Shown piece by piece: positions 63,627 to 64,000 of a DNA stretch of 64,000 bases (positions are counted from its first letter, which is position 1; each line of letters opens with the position of its first letter). This DNA is from Sphingomonas glaciei (GTDB lineage Bacteria; Pseudomonadota; Alphaproteobacteria; Sphingomonadales; Sphingomonadaceae). A model generated the notes under the pieces. The model did no database searches and had not been told where the DNA came from. It saw nothing but the letters and a program-made list of their open reading frames with translations. The stretch is taken from the NCBI RefSeq assembly GCF_023380025.1, contig NZ_CP097253.1, positions 2,389,001 to 2,453,000 of the forward strand, in the 5' to 3' direction. The position numbers and the translations under genes were made by a program.

Positions 63627-64000
63627 ATGCTCCTCCACATCATCGCCCGCGGCAAGATCGGGCGCTCGCCCGAGGCCGAGCTGGTCGAGCGCTATCTCAA
63701 GCGATTGAGCTGGCCCTACCGGATGACCGAACTCCCAGACCGTGGCGGGACGATGCCGCCGCCGCTCAGCCCGTCGATCACCGTCCTGCTGGACGAACGC
63801 GGCAAGGCGCTGGCGTCGAGCGAGTTGGCCGCCAAACTCGACAAGTGGCGCGACCGGGGCGTGCGCGAATGCCGGTTCCTGCTTGGGGCCGCTGACGGCC
63901 ATGACGAAGGCGAACGGGCGAGCGCCGACCTGTTGCTGAGCTTCGGCGCGGCGACCTGGCCGCACCTGCTGGCCCGGGCGATGCTGGCCGAGCAATTGTA
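63627..64000 (+). CDS. rlmH: 23S rRNA (pseudouridine(1915)-N(3))-methyltransferase, partial
   Basis: SPOUT-family methyltransferase, cut by the window end after about 124 of roughly 140 residues. MLLHIIARGKIGRSPEAELVERYLKRLSWPYRM, ITVLLDERGKALASSELA and FLLGAADGHDEGERASADLLLSFG correspond to the RlmH motifs; the C-terminal knot lies beyond. Start ATG 63627, last of the nadD-rsfS-rlmH cluster. Confidence 0.9.
   Translation, partial: MLLHIIARGKIGRSPEAELVERYLKRLSWPYRMTELPDRGGTMPPPLSPSITVLLDERGKALASSELAAKLDKWRDRGVRECRFLLGAADGHDEGERASADLLLSFGAATWPHLLARAMLAEQL

Overview
The window is 64 kb of a GC-rich alphaproteobacterial chromosome, most likely from the order Sphingomonadales (Sphingomonas-like). 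The pointers are the conserved blocks ubiG-lysC-ptsP, cpoB-tilS-ftsH and nadD-rsfS-rlmH, an HWE-type histidine kinase, a plant-type (class II) GshA, a PEPxxWA-CTERM protein, TTG/GTG starts with overlapping stop/start codons, and short inverted repeats of the kind scattered in sphingomonad genomes. Genus is inference; there is no rRNA in the window.

Layout. 1-4.4 kb is an accessory island of visibly lower GC: a tyrosine integrase broken by one frameshift, a translationally coupled small protein of unknown function, and a single-chain GmrSD-type (DUF262/DUF1524) nuclease that is probably anti-phage cargo. 4.6-13.8 kb holds a TonB receptor, a luciferase-like oxidoreductase, an ABC1 kinase with a DCC thiol protein, an HWE kinase/response-regulator pair, a gamma carbonic anhydrase and a pirin. 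13.9-16.6 kb holds a proline-rich membrane protein, tRNA-Tyr and a membrane-tethered LuxR-type regulator. 16.7-23.9 kb is a complete phosphate regulon (phoR-pstSCAB-phoU-phoB) with a three-repeat PHO box before pstS. 24.3-27.8 kb is a Ku/LigD end-joining operon.

29-30.9 kb carries an orphan phage/GTA-type terminase pair behind a good sigma-70 promoter, abutting gshA tail to tail. 30.9-35.6 kb holds rsmE-gshA, an MFS transporter, tRNA-Gly, DUF3253 and UVR-motif proteins. 35.9-38.8 kb is a surface-protein region: a broken PEP-CTERM protein and a large RTX/FG-GAP protein. 38.9-43.5 kb is housekeeping (rlmB-alkA-reductase-glpK, GST). 43.6-46.5 kb is a cyclic-di-GMP group: two PilZ genes and a PAS-GGDEF-EAL protein; a further PilZ protein lies at 56.8 kb. 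46.5-64 kb is mostly core: ubiG, lysC, nitronate monooxygenase, J-domain protein, OMP, ptsP, RodZ-like, cpoB, tilS, a serine beta-lactamase-like protein, ftsH, a tandem pair of secreted KYPC proteins, DUF3667, nadD, rsfS and the start of rlmH.

Four genes (integrase, PEP-CTERM protein, the hypothetical at 43.1 kb, the first KYPC protein) are each interrupted by one single-base indel, two of them in C homopolymers. This is either real decay or slippage, or residual assembly error; raw reads would decide. No CRISPR array, insertion sequence, rRNA or riboswitch was recognised.
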